From contig JAIBCB010000006.1 in assembly GCA_019694355.1 (NCBI GenBank), positions 1 through 64,000 on the forward strand: a stretch of 64,000 bases of DNA. Direction: 5' to 3'. Source of the stretch: Pyrinomonadaceae bacterium. GTDB taxonomy: Bacteria; Acidobacteriota; Blastocatellia; Pyrinomonadales; Pyrinomonadaceae. The notes below the pieces were generated by a model, which was not told the origin of the DNA, did no database searches, and worked only from the letters and a program-made list of their open reading frames with translations. The position numbers were made by a program, and so were the translations under genes. Position 1 is the stretch's first letter; each line of letters starts with the position of its first letter. Shown in pieces: positions 7,694 to 15,371 of this stretch.

Positions 7694-8554
7694 TTATTTC
7701 CTCGTTCGGATCGCGGATTCAATGTGATCCGGCGTGCAGTACAGCGAACTGGTTGTGCCGGTTTCAAGATCGAAGTAGGTCGCAAAGCGCCTGAGATTGC
7801 GCGTTAGAAACATTGCTGTCAGCATCTCGCCGATCTCAACCGCGACCCGCTGGTTAACGTTCAGGCTCTGCTCCCCTAATCGGATGCGGTCCGGACAAGA
7901 AATCGGCCCCAGCGGCCGCGTTTCCTTTTCCAGGTCGGTCAATAGTTCCGGGTGAACCAGAGACGGAGCGGGTAGGGATCTGCAGATGCTCGAACCGACA
8001 AGGAGTTTTGCAGTCTTGAGCTGCTTCACATTCGATCCGATAAGAACCTGTCCCGAAAACTTTCCGTTCCCGCCGTCGATCCACCAGATGTTCGCGGCTT
8101 CGTCCGACCGATAGCCCTGATACTTTTCGACCGCCAAGTGCATCTCTCGCCTCGCAAAATGATTGTCCACGCAGCCGACAATCACGGTGAGCGTGCGGTA
8201 ATCTCCCGAAGATTGCTTTAGATGGACTTCAGCATCGAACGGCTCGTTCGCGTAGTGGCATTCGAGGCCCCAGGCAAGCGTGATCCTTTTCGCGAGCGTC
8301 TGCGCCTTACTGCTTCCTATCTCCGCAGTGCAGAAGTTGCTTCTCGGAATGTTCCCGCTTTCAACCACATCTGGATCGACAATAAGGAATTCAACTGCTT
8401 TTCCGTACTCCTTTAGCTCGTACATGAGCCGGGCGATAGCAAGCGAGGCGAATGACCCTGTACCGCCCGCCCCTACTTGTATGATCCGAAGCGTGGTGTG
8501 TTCCTTCGGCATCACGACGGCGGCTTGAGCGAAGCTGAGATCTATCCCGTTCAC
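7694..8554 (-). CDS. PRTRC system ThiF/E1-like adenylyltransferase
   Basis: A 286-residue Rossmann-fold protein. RIIQVGAGGTGSFASLAIAR (about 23-42) is the nucleotide loop; FLIVDPDVVESGNIPRSNF (about 56-74) has the Asp and the N-x-x-R expected of E1/ThiF/MoeB enzymes; VGCVDNHFARRE (about 126-137) is the conserved D-N-x-x-A-R block. Cys residues near GPISCPDRIRLGEQ (about 220) are candidates for a thioester site, but there is no CXXC zinc pair. Such proteins adenylate the C-terminus of ubiquitin- or ThiS-like proteins. Its GTG start overlaps the JAB gene stop by 4 bp (GTGA), and an E2-like B protein lies further upstream, so E1-, E2- and JAB-like activities are co-transcribed. Confidence 0.8.
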   Translation of the reverse strand: MNGIDLSFAQAAVVMPKEHTTLRIIQVGAGGTGSFASLAIARLMYELKEYGKAVEFLIVDPDVVESGNIPRSNFCTAEIGSSKAQTLAKRITLAWGLECHYANEPFDAEVHLKQSSGDYRTLTVIVGCVDNHFARREMHLAVEKYQGYRSDEAANIWWIDGGNGKFSGQVLIGSNVKQLKTAKLLVGSSICRSLPAPSLVHPELLTDLEKETRPLGPISCPDRIRLGEQSLNVNQRVAVEIGEMLTAMFLTRNLRRFATYFDLETGTTSSLYCTPDHIESAIRTRK

Positions 8555-9207
8555 GACAACATCTCCACGAGTGCATCTATCTCATTCAGGTCGATGATCC
8601 CGTCGGGCATTTCCCCGACCCAGACGGCCGGAATCGGGATAAGGTGATCGTAAACCCCGCAGCGAAACCGTATCTTCGGCTTGTCGTGGACATCTATGAG
8701 GATCGCGAAGATGCGAAACTTGCCCAGTTCGTCTCGATCATCCGCTCCGCTGAAGTGCAAAGCTCCGGGCGGGTGTGTGTGCAATTCGATGCAGCAGTCG
8801 GCATACTCCGGCAAAGTGTCGTCCGCTATCGTCGATGCCGAATTGCTTTCACGGCCCGATGCCCGCCATTGCCAGGCGCCGAGGACCTGATCCCAATAGA
8901 TCAGGTAGACCTCCTCCTTAAAGCTTGTGGATGGGTGCGTTTGCTGGTTATGTCGCAATATCGCCTGCCACAATGACGCTGGGATCCTCGACTTGGTCCA
9001 CGAGATCCCAATCGGGCCGTTCGGAAGGCCCCATATCTTCTGCAAACTGAGCGGCAAGGATACGGCAAACTCCCTTCGTTTTGCCCGGACGAATAGACCA
9101 TTCCCGGCGAGGAGATATTCGAACAGAGCCGCATCTATTGGGTCATTTTCAGTCGCAGCGCTGCGATGTCCGACCAGTTTTGGTGGAGCAATAAGGTTCG
9201 ATGACAT
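8551..9207 (-). CDS. PRTRC system protein A-like JAB/MPN+ metalloprotease
   Basis: A 218-residue protein whose C-terminal half contains CIELHTHPPGALHFSGADD, an exact JAMM signature (HxH-x7-S-x2-D) at about residues 139-153, followed by a beta-rich end (RFRCGVYDHLIPIPAVW). JAMM proteins are zinc isopeptidases removing ubiquitin-like proteins or maturing their C-termini. The N-terminal part (FEYLLAGNGLFVRAKRREF) resembles PRTRC protein A. The gene lies 16 bp after the B gene and overlaps the ThiF gene by 4 bp. No clear ribosome site precedes the ATG at 9207, so coupling to the upstream gene is likely. Confidence 0.75.
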   Translation of the reverse strand: MSSNLIAPPKLVGHRSAATENDPIDAALFEYLLAGNGLFVRAKRREFAVSLPLSLQKIWGLPNGPIGISWTKSRIPASLWQAILRHNQQTHPSTSFKEEVYLIYWDQVLGAWQWRASGRESNSASTIADDTLPEYADCCIELHTHPPGALHFSGADDRDELGKFRIFAILIDVHDKPKIRFRCGVYDHLIPIPAVWVGEMPDGIIDLNEIDALVEMLS

Positions 9208-9223
9208 ATAAGAAGAATTGAAA

Positions 9224-9901
9224 CTAAAAGCGGCTGTCGTATCGGGTACGTTCGACTATGCTTTCCCAGGCGTCCTCGACTGTACTGGACGACATGATCA
9301 ACTGGGTGGCCGGGAACTTCTTAAGATTGTCCGCCGCTAGTTTTGCGAGCAGATCGCGAACATCATTCTCCGTCTGGCATCTGCCCGTCGAATGATCGCC
9401 GTTAAATGGTGCGTCGAAGATAAGTTTCCAGATGGCTTGTAGCGACGAAGGATGTGTCTCCGGGACCTCATTCTTCCCAAAGCAGATCTTTCCCGAGCCG
9501 ATATTCGGCAAGGGAGCCACAGCGAGACGAGAACCAGGTGTGACTTTGGATGTCGAAGAGGCCCACAAATAGTAGTCTTTCCCTTTCCCGAGAAGGATCA
9601 AGGTCGGGAGAGGCAAGGTTAGAGTCGCAATGCGATCGCCGGGAAACGCTATCGTAACAGTCCGGACGCCCGCCGGCAAATACGAAAGGATCGCGTTCCC
9701 GTCAGTAGCTTCTCGATACCTTAAGACCCTTCGATCTATCCATCCCGTATCCGTTTGAAGATCGCGAAAGGCCCTCGTCACTTGTACGCTCGACAAAGCC
9801 TTCAGGCCTTGCCTGGTCTCGCCGAAGGTCTCGAACAGGTATTGCCCCGGAAGAAAATAGAGAGCGGCCTCCGCATCCGGCGGTACTGTGTGATTTCGCA
9901 T
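9224..9901 (-). CDS. PRTRC system protein B-like (E2-related) protein
   Basis: A 225-residue protein with LPLPTLILLGKGKDYYLWAS (about 95-114) and VAPLPNIGSGKICFGKNEVP then a F(D)APFNGDHSTGR segment. This fits the PRTRC protein B pattern (PxPxLxF ... APLxNVxxxGRVCWGN ... FxxSxF), a family linked to the E2 fold. The Cys in GKICFG occupies the usual conserved position; whether it forms a thioester is unknown. A strong ribosome site (GGAGGG) precedes the ATG at 9901. It is the first gene of this leftward operon, whose upstream half of the PRTRC cassette is displaced by the TcmP island. Confidence 0.65.
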   Translation of the reverse strand: MRNHTVPPDAEAALYFLPGQYLFETFGETRQGLKALSSVQVTRAFRDLQTDTGWIDRRVLRYREATDGNAILSYLPAGVRTVTIAFPGDRIATLTLPLPTLILLGKGKDYYLWASSTSKVTPGSRLAVAPLPNIGSGKICFGKNEVPETHPSSLQAIWKLIFDAPFNGDHSTGRCQTENDVRDLLAKLAADNLKKFPATQLIMSSSTVEDAWESIVERTRYDSRF

Positions 9902-10250
9902 GACACCCTCCGCCGACCGCTTATTTCTTTTTCAGATATGCCGAGATGACCGCCAAAACGGAGAATATATCAACGGTACGGTCAAGGGCCCAGTAGCCGG
10001 ATACTCGGAGAATAGCGTCCGACGTTGGCGTTCTGCTGGCTGAAGATCGCGCCACGCCGACCTTCCCGGAATGACCGGATTTACGAGAAATATTTTCCTT
10101 GCAAACGACGGTTCGTTGGCTTTATCTTCTACTGTTACCACCCGCGTTCGTTAGGATCAATTCCGAGTTGCACTAACGCCCGTGTCTCGCTTCAAATGAT
10201 ATCAATCCGTATCTTCCGCTCGTAGTAGTGGCGGAAACGGCTCGCGAATA
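9902..10250. other. Intergenic divergent region
   Basis: A 349-bp gap between the leftward PRTRC B operon and the rightward TcmP operon. It must hold both promoters, but I find no convincing -35/-10 pair, repeat or coding sequence. The ORFs that cross it start from GTG and have no coding character. Confidence 0.4.
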
Positions 10251-11411
10251 ATGACTAAGGCAGACGTAAAAACAACGATGTACCTCCACTCGGAGGCCAA
10301 GGTCGAATTCTACCGAATCTACTTAAGCCGCTATCTACGAATTCTCCTCGGTGCTCGGGCCATTCAAGAGGTTCACGTCTTCGACGTATTCTGCGGCACG
10401 GGAATATACGATAACGGCAAGAAAGGCAGCCCGATCGTTGCGATTGACGCCATCAACGAGATTGGTGATGCCGGCGGGATCACTAAGCAGGTAGGGCTCC
10501 ACGTCAACGACAGTAATGCGGGGAAGATCGAATCGGTCTCGGCATATCTCGAAACTAACGACAGACAGCACTGCACAATCGACTGCCAGAACAAGCCCGC
10601 CGATGAAATGTTCGCCGACATCATTGGGACGATCGAAAAACAGTCCCCGAACGTTCGAAACCTGATATTCGTCGATCCCTACGGGTACAAAGAAATCAAG
10701 AAGGACGTGCTTCAACGACTTTTATCGAACAAGCGCACCGAGATCTTTCTTTTTCTTCCGATAGCTCAAATGCAACGGTTCACATCACACGCGCTCCAAT
10801 CTGATGAAAAACCTTATGAGCCGTTAAAGAACTTCGTACAAAGTTTCTTTCCGCAAAGCCATCCCATTCGCAACCAAACTATATCTCACCTTGAGTACAT
10901 AGATTATATAAAAGACGCGTTGAAGTTCGACGGAAAAAACTATTCGACTTCCTATTACATCGAGCGCGATGCAAACAACTACTATGGACTTTTCTTCATG
11001 TCGTCGCACCTTTACGGATTTGATCGAATCCTCCATGTTAAATGGGATCTGGATGAAAATGACGGCCGCGGTTTTCGACTGCCCGATCCGTCACCAAGAC
11101 TTTCGTTGTTTGCCGAATTGGAGAAAGATCTTGCGAGAGAGGAAAACTTTGAAAAGCTTGAGAAGATCCTCGAATCCGCTCTCGCCAGCGGCCCTAAGAA
11201 TAACTGCGAAATGTATGAGATAATTCTCGCAAATGAATTTCTCGGCAAGCATGCCAGTGAGGTTTTCAGGCGGTGGCAGGGTTCCAAGAGCGGGTTCTCC
11301 GTAATTGACTTACGTCGCAACGCACCCGCAAGAAAGGGAACGTTTTGTATCGGCTGGGATCACTACAAGACCAGAACTCCGAAGATAGAATTCCGGCTTG
11401 AATCAATATGA
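10251..11411 (+). CDS. tcmP: Three-Cys-motif partner protein TcmP
   Basis: A 386-residue protein. Near the N-terminus VHVFDVFCGTGIYDNG (about 42-57) and KKGSPIVAIDAI resemble a class I methyltransferase nucleotide loop as seen in TcmP, and NLIFVDPYGYKEI (about 139-151) is the second family hallmark; a long helical C-terminal region follows. TcmP proteins are named for their constant pairing with three-Cys-motif proteins, here the DUF5131 gene starting inside the stop codon (ATGA overlap). The biochemical role is not established; methyltransfer or nucleotide chemistry is plausible. The operon is on the opposite strand to the flanking PRTRC genes and continues into a nuclease-like gene, suggesting a defence or modification island. 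Confidence 0.75.
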   Translation: MTKADVKTTMYLHSEAKVEFYRIYLSRYLRILLGARAIQEVHVFDVFCGTGIYDNGKKGSPIVAIDAINEIGDAGGITKQVGLHVNDSNAGKIESVSAYLETNDRQHCTIDCQNKPADEMFADIIGTIEKQSPNVRNLIFVDPYGYKEIKKDVLQRLLSNKRTEIFLFLPIAQMQRFTSHALQSDEKPYEPLKNFVQSFFPQSHPIRNQTISHLEYIDYIKDALKFDGKNYSTSYYIERDANNYYGLFFMSSHLYGFDRILHVKWDLDENDGRGFRLPDPSPRLSLFAELEKDLAREENFEKLEKILESALASGPKNNCEMYEIILANEFLGKHASEVFRRWQGSKSGFSVIDLRRNAPARKGTFCIGWDHYKTRTPKIEFRLESI

Positions 11412-12157
11412 GCTATTCAAAGATCGAGTGGACCGAAGCGACTTGGAATCCGTCCGTTGGCTGCGACAAAATCTCGAGCGGGTGCAAGAACTGCTATGCC
11501 GAGGTCATGGCCAAACGTCTGCAAGCTATGAGTGCGCCCGGATACACTAACGGGTTTAAGTTCACGACCGTGCCTCACAGGCTTGAGATTCCGTTCCGCT
11601 ATCGTAAGCCGACAAAGTTCTTCGTAAATTCGATGAGCGACCTGTTCCACGAGAAGATGCCGTTCGAGTACCTTGATAGCGTCTTCGAAACGATCAGGAA
11701 GACCCCGCAGCACACCTATCAGATCCTTACCAAAAGGGAGAAGATCCTAGCGGAGTATTTCAGCACGCGGAAAGTTCCCGGCAACGTGTGGTTAGGCGTT
11801 TCCGTAGAAGCTAGGAAGACAAAAGGCCGTGTCGACGTACTCAGAAAAATAGACGCGACAATTCGCTTTCTTTCGCTGGAACCACTGCTGGAGGACCTTG
11901 GCAAACTAAATCTGAAGGGCATCCACTGGGTTATCGTCGGAGGCGAGAGCGGATCACGGGCTCGGCCGATGCAGCCGGAATGGGCGGAGCGTATTCAGGA
12001 ACAATGCGCGGAACAGGGTTCGTCCTTCTTCTTTAAGCAGTGGGGTAGCTGGGGCTCCGATGGTCGCAGGCGAAGCAAGAAGGCTAACGGCCGGATCCTG
12101 CTGGGCAAAGAATGGAACGAGCAGCCGGAGCGAAGCACCTCCGTCGTTTCCATCTGA
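11408..12157 (+). CDS. DUF5131 family (phage Gp37/Gp68-like) three-Cys protein
   Basis: A 249-residue protein with the signature SKIEWTEATWNPSVGC then DKISSGCKNCYAEVMAKRL, giving Cys19, Cys26 and Cys29 (CX6CX2C). VNSMSDLFHEKMPFEYLDSV (about 77-96), TYQILTKR, NVWLGVSVE and WVIVGGESGSRARPMQPEW follow. All are hallmarks of the Gp37/Gp68 (DUF5131) family, thought to be related to radical SAM TIM-barrel enzymes with an iron-sulfur cluster held by the three Cys. Its start overlaps the TcmP stop by 4 bp and the next gene begins 7 bp after its stop. Substrate unknown; a nucleic-acid modification used in phage conflict is a reasonable guess. Confidence 0.8.
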   Translation: MSYSKIEWTEATWNPSVGCDKISSGCKNCYAEVMAKRLQAMSAPGYTNGFKFTTVPHRLEIPFRYRKPTKFFVNSMSDLFHEKMPFEYLDSVFETIRKTPQHTYQILTKREKILAEYFSTRKVPGNVWLGVSVEARKTKGRVDVLRKIDATIRFLSLEPLLEDLGKLNLKGIHWVIVGGESGSRARPMQPEWAERIQEQCAEQGSSFFFKQWGSWGSDGRRRSKKANGRILLGKEWNEQPERSTSVVSI

Positions 12158-12164
12158 GATGTGA

Positions 12165-13142
12165 ATGAAAAAGGAATCGCCGAGCTGGCGTCAGTTCGAA
12201 CAACTCGTAGCCCGGATCGAGAGAGATTCGCGTCCGTTCGGATGGGAGGTCCGCTCGCCGGACCGCATTCGCTCGAAGATCACGGGCCGGCTTCGTGAGG
12301 TAGATGCGAGTATCCGCATACAATCTGAATCTGGTGAAAAGCTGGTTCTGGTCGAATGCCGCGAACGATCAAGCAAGCAGGACGTAACGTGGATCGAGCA
12401 GCTCGCGACCAAGAAGGAGAGCCTAGGAGCGGAAGAACTGATCGCGGTTAGCTCGCGTGGATTTACTAACGACGCTCGTGCGACCGCAAAGTATTTCGGT
12501 ATAGAGCTGAAAAAACTAGAGGAGCTTTCGGTAACCGATATTAACCCGGTGCTTAAGCTCGATTTCGTTCTATATCCTCACGCCCGGTTCGAACTGCTGA
12601 ATGTGGCCTGCCGCCGATTCCGTTCGCTCGAATGGAAACTGCCAAACAACGACTTCGATTTCGATCTTCCCTCCGGCATCTCAACAACGGACAACATCTT
12701 CGAAAACGCCGAAACCGGTTTCTCCTGGTCGCTTAACCATATGTGGCACGATCTTCAAGAGGCCGTGAACCCCTTCGCGTACGTTCCTCGCTCCGGGCGC
12801 TCGATCGTCAGAAGCGCCGGGTTTCCGTACCCCGGAAACGTACGGCTGCGTCTGAAAGACCGAAGCGAGGTACTTGGAGACGTCCTAATGACGATCCGCC
12901 TTTGGTTCGACATAGAACGAGTTACTTTAGAGGCAGCTACTAGAAGGACCTACATATCCAACAACGGCTCGGCTCTGCAGCGTATTGAATTTGCCTCCGA
13001 AATGCGCGGGTATGAGGACTGGCGAGTATCGCTTCAGGCTCCCCATGATGCTTCGGACACAAGCTCGATCCGAGGAGGGTTTGAAAAGCCGGAAGCTACC
13101 GAGCAGGAAGATAAAAGGTATCGCTGGATTCGTCTTGCCTAA
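12165..13142 (+). CDS. PD-(D/E)XK nuclease-like protein (Mrr-type N-terminus)
   Basis: A 325-residue protein. Residues 5-125 read like a restriction-endonuclease fold: SWRQFEQLVARIE, then ITGRLREVDASIRI (catalytic Asp about 48), VLVECRERSSKQDV (Glu-x-Arg instead of the more common Glu-x-Lys) and WIEQLATKKESLGAEELIAV then SSRGFT. This matches Mrr-like nucleases. The remaining 200 residues are beta-rich and unrecognised. It is third in the TcmP-DUF5131 operon, 7 bp after the preceding stop, and probably supplies DNA or RNA cleavage for this unit. The Arg replacing Lys could alter activity. Confidence 0.6.
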   Translation: MKKESPSWRQFEQLVARIERDSRPFGWEVRSPDRIRSKITGRLREVDASIRIQSESGEKLVLVECRERSSKQDVTWIEQLATKKESLGAEELIAVSSRGFTNDARATAKYFGIELKKLEELSVTDINPVLKLDFVLYPHARFELLNVACRRFRSLEWKLPNNDFDFDLPSGISTTDNIFENAETGFSWSLNHMWHDLQEAVNPFAYVPRSGRSIVRSAGFPYPGNVRLRLKDRSEVLGDVLMTIRLWFDIERVTLEAATRRTYISNNGSALQRIEFASEMRGYEDWRVSLQAPHDASDTSSIRGGFEKPEATEQEDKRYRWIRLA

Positions 13143-13497
13143 ATCTAACTTCACGGAGCGGGAGTTACCAGAAACTCGGGTGAGTAACTTCAAACACTCA
13201 GATTCTTCCTGAAGAAAATGGCGCGGACGTGGCCGTATTCGGATTCGCAGGGTGGGCGGAGTGAAGGTGAATGTGAACAGAGGTCGGCTCGTCGACATGC
13301 TGGTCGAAACGGTGATCTTCAGTTCGGTCACCATCGAGCCTTCCGGCGCCGCGCTGCCTTTTTCGCCGACTATAATCACGTCCTCGCCGATCGCCTCTGT
13401 ATAACGGATCGACGCCTGTCAACTCGTGGATCTGTCGGATGCAATGGCAGGAACGGCGTTGAAAAATATTCTTTGTGGGAGTCTTTATTTCTTTGGT
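13143..13497. other. Convergent intergenic stretch
   Basis: A 355-bp region between the converging nuclease and ERF genes. A leftward frame from about 13400 to 13200 (IGEDVIIVGEKGSAAPEGS) looks somewhat protein-like but has no good start or ribosome site and its extension overlaps the nuclease gene. It may be a remnant of a PRTRC-cassette gene broken when the TcmP island arrived. No terminator was identified. Confidence 0.3.
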
Positions 13498-14019
13498 TTA
13501 GCGAACTGGAACCGGACCACGCTGGGATTGATTTACGGGAACAGACCCTCGGGGAGGCTGATTCGTAGGAACCGGGCGCTGATGCTGGTTCTGCGACGTC
13601 GGCCGAATATGTCCGTTGCCGTTCTTCGCCGATGCCGCATTTCCGTCGTCATCGTCGTCGGCGACTATCCCGACGATGGCAGCCAAGCCGTAACGCCTGC
13701 CGTACGTGATGGCCGAACCGACTCCCTGCGGATCGTTCTTCGCGAGAGGCATACAGAGTTCGCTTTGTATCCATTGTCCGGATTCGTGGGCTAGGATGGT
13801 CTCGACAATGACCGTATTGTTCGCCCCGATGCTGTTCCCCTGGATCACACTGAGCCCGTGCTTCGCCAAGAGCTCACGACAGCTCTCCCATACCGAGCTG
13901 AGATCGGCATACGTCGAGTTGAAGAACGGGTTCGTGGAATCGCGCTTCGCGGGCGCGAGGCTAGCCTGCACCAGGGCCAAAGATTTTGCGAGATTACCGA
14001 TGCTTTCGCTCTTGTTCAT
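13498..14019 (-). CDS. ERF family single-strand annealing protein
   Basis: A 173-residue protein from the ATG at 14019 (MNKSESIGNLAKSLALVQAS); GGAG lies 8 nt before it and the ATG overlaps the upstream stop (ATGA). It has the ERF core: NPFFNSTYADLSSVWESCRE, LLAKHGLSVIQ, VETILAHESGQWIQSELCMP and QGVGSAITYGRRYGLAAIVG then IVADDDDDGN. ERF proteins are recombinases that anneal complementary single strands in phages and mobile elements. The C-terminal 45 residues are a low-complexity Pro/Gln/Asn tail with three near-repeats (RPVPTNQPPRG, GSVPVNQSQRG), possibly an SSB-binding tail. The gene suits element replication or conjugative single-strand processing with the SSB at 62286. Confidence 0.85.
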   Translation of the reverse strand: MNKSESIGNLAKSLALVQASLAPAKRDSTNPFFNSTYADLSSVWESCRELLAKHGLSVIQGNSIGANNTVIVETILAHESGQWIQSELCMPLAKNDPQGVGSAITYGRRYGLAAIVGIVADDDDDGNAASAKNGNGHIRPTSQNQHQRPVPTNQPPRGSVPVNQSQRGPVPVR

Positions 14020-14831
14020 ACATCTTTCTCCACAGAGGCTGGCAACATAAGTCCCAGATGCTCTCCCTTGTTCCAAAAGTCGATGAGTGCCCGCAACATC
14101 TTTTTCGGATCGGCCTCGATCAACTCATCGAGGATATTCAAGCTCTCGTAGATCTCATTCGCCGCCTTGTATTCCGCGGTGAGCCCAACGATCGTTTCCC
14201 GGTCCCAGCTGAACCAGTCGGCACTTTGGCAATAGTTGCTGTCGAGCCACGGATTACCGGTTGAGTGATCGACTAATCGCAGAAGTTCCCCGAATAGAGA
14301 ACCGTTATTTCGATCCCAGACATTTGGATGGGGATCAGAATCTATCTCGGGAAAATCACTTCTTAACAACTTGAACCGCTGGTTTAGGAAATCCCAGGCG
14401 TCATCGGGGATGTAAAAGATCAACGCCGCGGCGTAACTGGTCTTCAGGTTGTCGAAATAGATATCCTCGCAGCAGAGATCCACGTTCAAGGGCGGTATGG
14501 CGAACTGCTCGAATTCGTTCTCCGGGTCGTCGTAAGTGAACTCAAGTAGCGGGAAGCAATTCTCATTGACCAGGTTGAACAGCTCATTGACCCGCTCGCT
14601 GTATCTCCCGTAGTAGCCTCGGCTGTAAAGACTCGCTCGGGAATGCTTCCATTCCTTCGGGAACATCTCCCGATACATGGCATATTTCCGCTGCTCGGAG
14701 AGAACACGTTCGACAAGTTCGTAAGAGGCAATTGCGTTGTGACTTCGCGCCTTGAAACTCAGGTACTCAAGCGATCTCGAAAGCCGTTCGTTGAACCCAG
14801 GTTTGTTCGGATGTTGCCACACAAGTCTCAT
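14016..14831 (-). CDS. Possible PRTRC system protein F-like
   Basis: A 271-residue protein with no motif I can name surely. The C-terminal block GELLRLVDHSTGNPWLDSNY, then WFSWDRETIVGLTAEYKAAN and a final helix LIEADPKKMLRALIDFW resembles the end of PRTRC protein F (xVDxATGNxxxD ... W-x-x-E-x-V-x-x-L-x-x-x-W-x-x-A). The N-terminal two thirds are acidic and aromatic-rich. Its place between the small gene, the C-like protein and ERF agrees with F. Start at 14831; the stop overlaps the ERF start. Confidence 0.45.
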   Translation of the reverse strand: MRLVWQHPNKPGFNERLSRSLEYLSFKARSHNAIASYELVERVLSEQRKYAMYREMFPKEWKHSRASLYSRGYYGRYSERVNELFNLVNENCFPLLEFTYDDPENEFEQFAIPPLNVDLCCEDIYFDNLKTSYAAALIFYIPDDAWDFLNQRFKLLRSDFPEIDSDPHPNVWDRNNGSLFGELLRLVDHSTGNPWLDSNYCQSADWFSWDRETIVGLTAEYKAANEIYESLNILDELIEADPKKMLRALIDFWNKGEHLGLMLPASVEKDV

Positions 14832-15077
14832 CTAAAATCCTGTCGGTGTGTGAATTGATGCACTTGAGGAAGATCTCTCGAAAGCCGCGATCTGACGCCT
14901 GATCGTCTCGATCTCCATTCTGCCTTCGTTCAAGACCTCTTCTGCCCGATTTACATCTTCCGCACTAAGAAGATCGGCGGCATCTCTTCGCATGAACTCC
15001 TCCGCCAAAAGGATCGCCGGGTTCACCTGCTCCGTTTCACCGATCAGCACCTCCAGAGGAGCCTCGCCGTTCATCAT
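14832..15077 (-). CDS. Small helical hypothetical protein in PRTRC operon
   Basis: An 81-residue, mostly helical and acidic protein (MMNGEAPLEVLIGETEQV) with a Ser-rich C-terminal tail. The ATG at 15077 overlaps the stop of the C-like gene (ATGA) and its stop abuts the start of the next gene, which supports it being translated. No family recognised. Confidence 0.55.
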   Translation of the reverse strand: MMNGEAPLEVLIGETEQVNPAILLAEEFMRRDAADLLSAEDVNRAEEVLNEGRMEIETIRRQIAAFERSSSSASIHTPTGF

Positions 15078-15340
15078 GCTCCTTTGTGCTGGGCGCGTTT
15101 GACGATCGTGACCGTGAGCTTTCCGTCCTTCACTTCACGCGTGATATTCGCATTTTCGATAGATGCGAAGTGCGGCTGAAGGACGACTTTCAAGGTCTTA
15201 TCCTCCTGGGCCAGTGCAGCGTCAAGCTCGAATTTCTGTCCTTCGATCTTGATCGTCGCCTTGGGCTCAGTAACAGTATCCGCACTCGTATTTTCCGCGG
15301 CTTCCGGCTCAGCAGCCGGAGCTTCTTTCTCCTGTTCCAT
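15074..15340 (-). CDS. PRTRC system protein C-like beta-grasp (ubiquitin-like) protein
   Basis: An 88-residue protein from the ATG at 15340, chosen because AGGAG lies 8 nt upstream; the open frame reaches back into the previous gene. After an acidic Ala/Glu/Pro leader of about 30 residues comes ATIKIEGQKFELDAALAQED, then TLKVVLQPHFASIENANITR and a last strand VTIVKRAQHKGA. The ending K-R-A-x-x-K-G fits PRTRC protein C, a proposed ubiquitin/ThiS-like beta-grasp protein. In the cassette it would be the substrate of the ThiF-like enzyme. It ends Gly-Ala, not Gly-Gly; if trimmed by the JAB protease it could expose a Gly terminus (inference). Confidence 0.6.
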   Translation of the reverse strand: MEQEKEAPAAEPEAAENTSADTVTEPKATIKIEGQKFELDAALAQEDKTLKVVLQPHFASIENANITREVKDGKLTVTIVKRAQHKGA

Positions 15341-15371
15341 AATTGATTTCTCCTGGAATTCTTGTAGAAGC

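Noticed and set aside
9932..10141. Leftward 69-residue ORF in the PRTRC B/TcmP spacer
   Set aside because: GTG start, no ribosome site, no recognisable composition, and it would have to end inside the promoter region of the B gene.
12927..13379. Leftward ORF facing the PD-(D/E)XK gene (GEKGSAAPEGS...)
   Set aside because: Overlaps the nuclease gene for over 200 bp and starts from GTG; only the part in the gap looks even weakly coding. Mentioned under the gap entry.
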